Assembly: GCA_947446335.1 (NCBI GenBank)
Contig: CANFGA010000132.1
Coordinates: forward strand, 1-7,619
Reading direction: 5' to 3'
Length of the DNA stretch: 7,619 nt
From: Oxalobacteraceae bacterium
Lineage (GTDB): Bacteria; Pseudomonadota; Gammaproteobacteria; Burkholderiales; Burkholderiaceae_D
Part shown: positions 6,150 to 7,619 of the stretch, one piece after another
Numbering within the stretch: position 1 is the first letter of the stretch
Layout: every line of letters begins with the position of its first letter
Position numbers and translations under genes: made by a program
The notes under the pieces: generated by a model
Database searches by the model: none
The model's input: the letters and a program-made list of their open reading frames with translations, nothing else
Told to the model about the DNA's origin: nothing

Positions 6150-6170
6150 GAAAGTTGCTTCGCTCATTTT

Positions 6171-7619
6171 TCAGGCGGCCAAATGCCTGGCCTGGCGCTG
6201 CGGGATTGCCACGTCGGCACGCGCCGCTTGCTCCTTCTTGCTGCCGGAATCGTTGCGCCCGGCATAGTCGGACGCGAGCAGGATGTTGGCATGCGCGGCG
6301 CTCATGCCCTGGCTCTGCAGCCACTGCGACACCAGGCCAGCCAATCTGTCGAGCGCGATGCGATGGGTGGCATCGGTCTTCGCGTACAGCCAGTCGGAAA
6401 ATGCCATGAAATTGTCGAACGGCGCCTCGCCCAGCAAGCGTGGCACGGTATTGGCGAAGCGGCCCGAATTGGCGACCAGATCCCAGTAACGGGCAAAGCG
6501 CACCAGACGCTGCATCGTCATGAAGTCGATGTCGCGATTGGCCAGGATCGTGTAGGGCGGATGCGGGTCGAACACCAGGCCAAATTCAGCAGTGTGGCGG
6601 ATGATCGGCGTGCCGCGCAGCCGTTTCAGGATGCCGAACTGGATTTCATGCGGTTTGAGTTCGACCAAGCGGTCGAAGCCGCGCGCGAAACTGGCCACGT
6701 CTTCGCCCGGCAAGCCGGCGATCAAGTCGACATGCAGGTGGGCATGCGAGTGCTCGCACAGCCAGCGGATGTTCTCGGCCGCCTTCTGATTATCTTGCTT
6801 GCGGCTGACCAGCGCCTGCACCTCGGGGTTGAAGCTCTGGATGCCGATCTCGAATTGCAGCGCGCCGGGTGGAAATTTGCTGATGCCTTCCTTCAGCGCT
6901 TCGGGCAAATGATCCGGCACCAGTTCGAAGTGGGCATAGACGGGATCATCGGGATTGGCTTCCAGTTTGTCGAGAAAAAACTGCATGATCGTCAAACTGG
7001 TCTTGATGTTCAGGTTGAAGGTACGGTCGACGAACTTGAACAGGCGCGCGCCGCGTGCATGCAGCGCTTCCATCTCGGCCAGAAAGGCAGATGCTGCGAA
7101 CGGCCAGGCGGTCTTGTCGAGCGCCGACAGGCAAAATTCGCATTTGAACGGACAGCCGCGCGACGCTTCGACATAGATGGTGCGATGCGCGATGTCCTGA
7201 TCGGTGTACAAGGAGTAGGGCAGCGTCAGTTCAGCCATCGGTGGTTGCACGCCCGCATGGGTCTTCATCAACGGTTGGGGCCCGTTCAGGATATCGCGGC
7301 ACAGCGCCGCAAACGTCACGTCGCCCCAGCCCGTGATCAGGTAATCGGCCGCGCGCACGATCGCTTGCTCGCCTGACTCGTGCGACACTTCCGGCCCGCC
7401 CAACACGATCACGATCTCGGGCGCAACGCGCTTGAGCATCGCCACGACTTTCGTGGTTTCCTCGACGTTCCATATATAGACGCCAAAACCGATGATCTTC
7501 GGCGGCTTCAACAGCAGCCTCTCGACGATTTCGGTGGTCTTGGTGCCGATGACGAATTCCATCAGCCGCGTCTGCTCCTGCAGCGGCCCCATGTTCGCCA
7601 ACAGATAGCGCAAACCCAG
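6171..7619 (-). CDS. B12-binding-domain radical SAM protein, DUF4080-like (5' end missing)
   Basis: This is a radical SAM enzyme of at least 482 residues, cut at its N-terminus by the right edge. Counting from the edge, residues 1-130 form a B12-binding-like Rossmann domain (IIGFGVYIWN, then VLGGPEVS, then GWGD). Residues 148-340 form the radical SAM barrel, with CPFKCEFC giving cluster cysteines 156, 160 and 163, then FKFVDRTFN and FEIGIQSFN. Residues 360-460 resemble DUF4080, with RLRGTPIIRH and DFMTMQRLVRFARYWD. No DxHxxG cobalamin motif is visible in the part present. A TTG at 7611-7613 could be taken as a start, but the frame runs on to the edge and the LGLRYLLANMG there is internal in relatives, which begin about 15 to 20 residues earlier. 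It cleaves S-adenosylmethionine to form a radical; the substrate is unknown. The lysine- and arginine-rich tail after about 460 looks lineage-specific. Confidence 0.9.
   Translation of the reverse strand: MGLRYLLANMGPLQEQTRLMEFVIGTKTTEIVERLLLKPPKIIGFGVYIWNVEETTKVVAMLKRVAPEIVIVLGGPEVSHESGEQAIVRAADYLITGWGDVTFAALCRDILNGPQPLMKTHAGVQPPMAELTLPYSLYTDQDIAHRTIYVEASRGCPFKCEFCLSALDKTAWPFAASAFLAEMEALHARGARLFKFVDRTFNLNIKTSLTIMQFFLDKLEANPDDPVYAHFELVPDHLPEALKEGISKFPPGALQFEIGIQSFNPEVQALVSRKQDNQKAAENIRWLCEHSHAHLHVDLIAGLPGEDVASFARGFDRLVELKPHEIQFGILKRLRGTPIIRHTAEFGLVFDPHPPYTILANRDIDFMTMQRLVRFARYWDLVANSGRFANTVPRLLGEAPFDNFMAFSDWLYAKTDATHRIALDRLAGLVSQWLQSQGMSAAHANILLASDYAGRNDSGSKKEQAARADVAIPQRQARHLAA

Noticed and set aside
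5796..7376. A 526-codon plus-strand open frame across the permease start and the radical SAM gene
   Set aside because: It is antisense to two well-supported genes. Its product is rich in Arg, His, Gln and Gly with no recognisable domain, as expected from a shadow frame in GC-rich DNA.

Overview
The window looks like chromosomal DNA from a high-GC betaproteobacterium. It is most likely Burkholderiales, and the gene families and their order suggest Oxalobacteraceae (Massilia, Janthinobacterium, Duganella or a relative). This placement rests on protein style and synteny recalled from those genomes, not on a search. Every supported gene lies on the minus strand, so transcription runs from the right edge to the left. 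I see no tRNA, rRNA, CRISPR array, insertion sequence or phage gene. The many long plus-strand reading frames are GC-driven shadows.

Right to left, in transcription order: (1) 7619-6171, a radical SAM protein with an N-terminal B12-binding-type domain and a DUF4080-like tail, cut by the right edge. (2) 6113-1447, a tightly packed five-gene block for an MCE-type lipid transport system. It encodes a STAS-fused MlaE-type permease, an MlaF-type ATPase, an MlaD-type MCE protein with a long helical tail, a PqiC/DUF330-type outer-membrane lipoprotein, and a large VanZ-like multi-spanning membrane protein. Each junction in this block overlaps by 1 to 4 bases, so the five genes are very probably one translationally coupled operon. 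(3) 1397-433, a thioredoxin-like [2Fe-2S] ferredoxin followed 5 bases later by a small alpha/beta hydrolase. (4) 299-1, the start of a secreted D-alanyl-D-alanine carboxypeptidase (PBP5/6 type), cut by the left edge.

The MCE block can be read as an envelope machine. The ATPase drives the inner-membrane permease, the MCE protein is anchored in the inner membrane and reaches into the periplasm, and the lipoprotein probably sits at the outer membrane. No soluble MlaC-type shuttle and no separate MlaB are encoded here. The STAS domain that MlaB would supply is fused to the permease, and the long helical part of the MCE protein may help bridge the periplasm. The coupled VanZ-like gene is the least understood member and the best lead in the window. 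The neighbouring PBP5/6 gene fits an envelope theme but has its own candidate promoter.

The families are recognisable, so most of the window is ordinary core-genome content. The open questions are the role of the extended VanZ-like protein, the ferredoxin/hydrolase pair and the substrate of the radical SAM enzyme.
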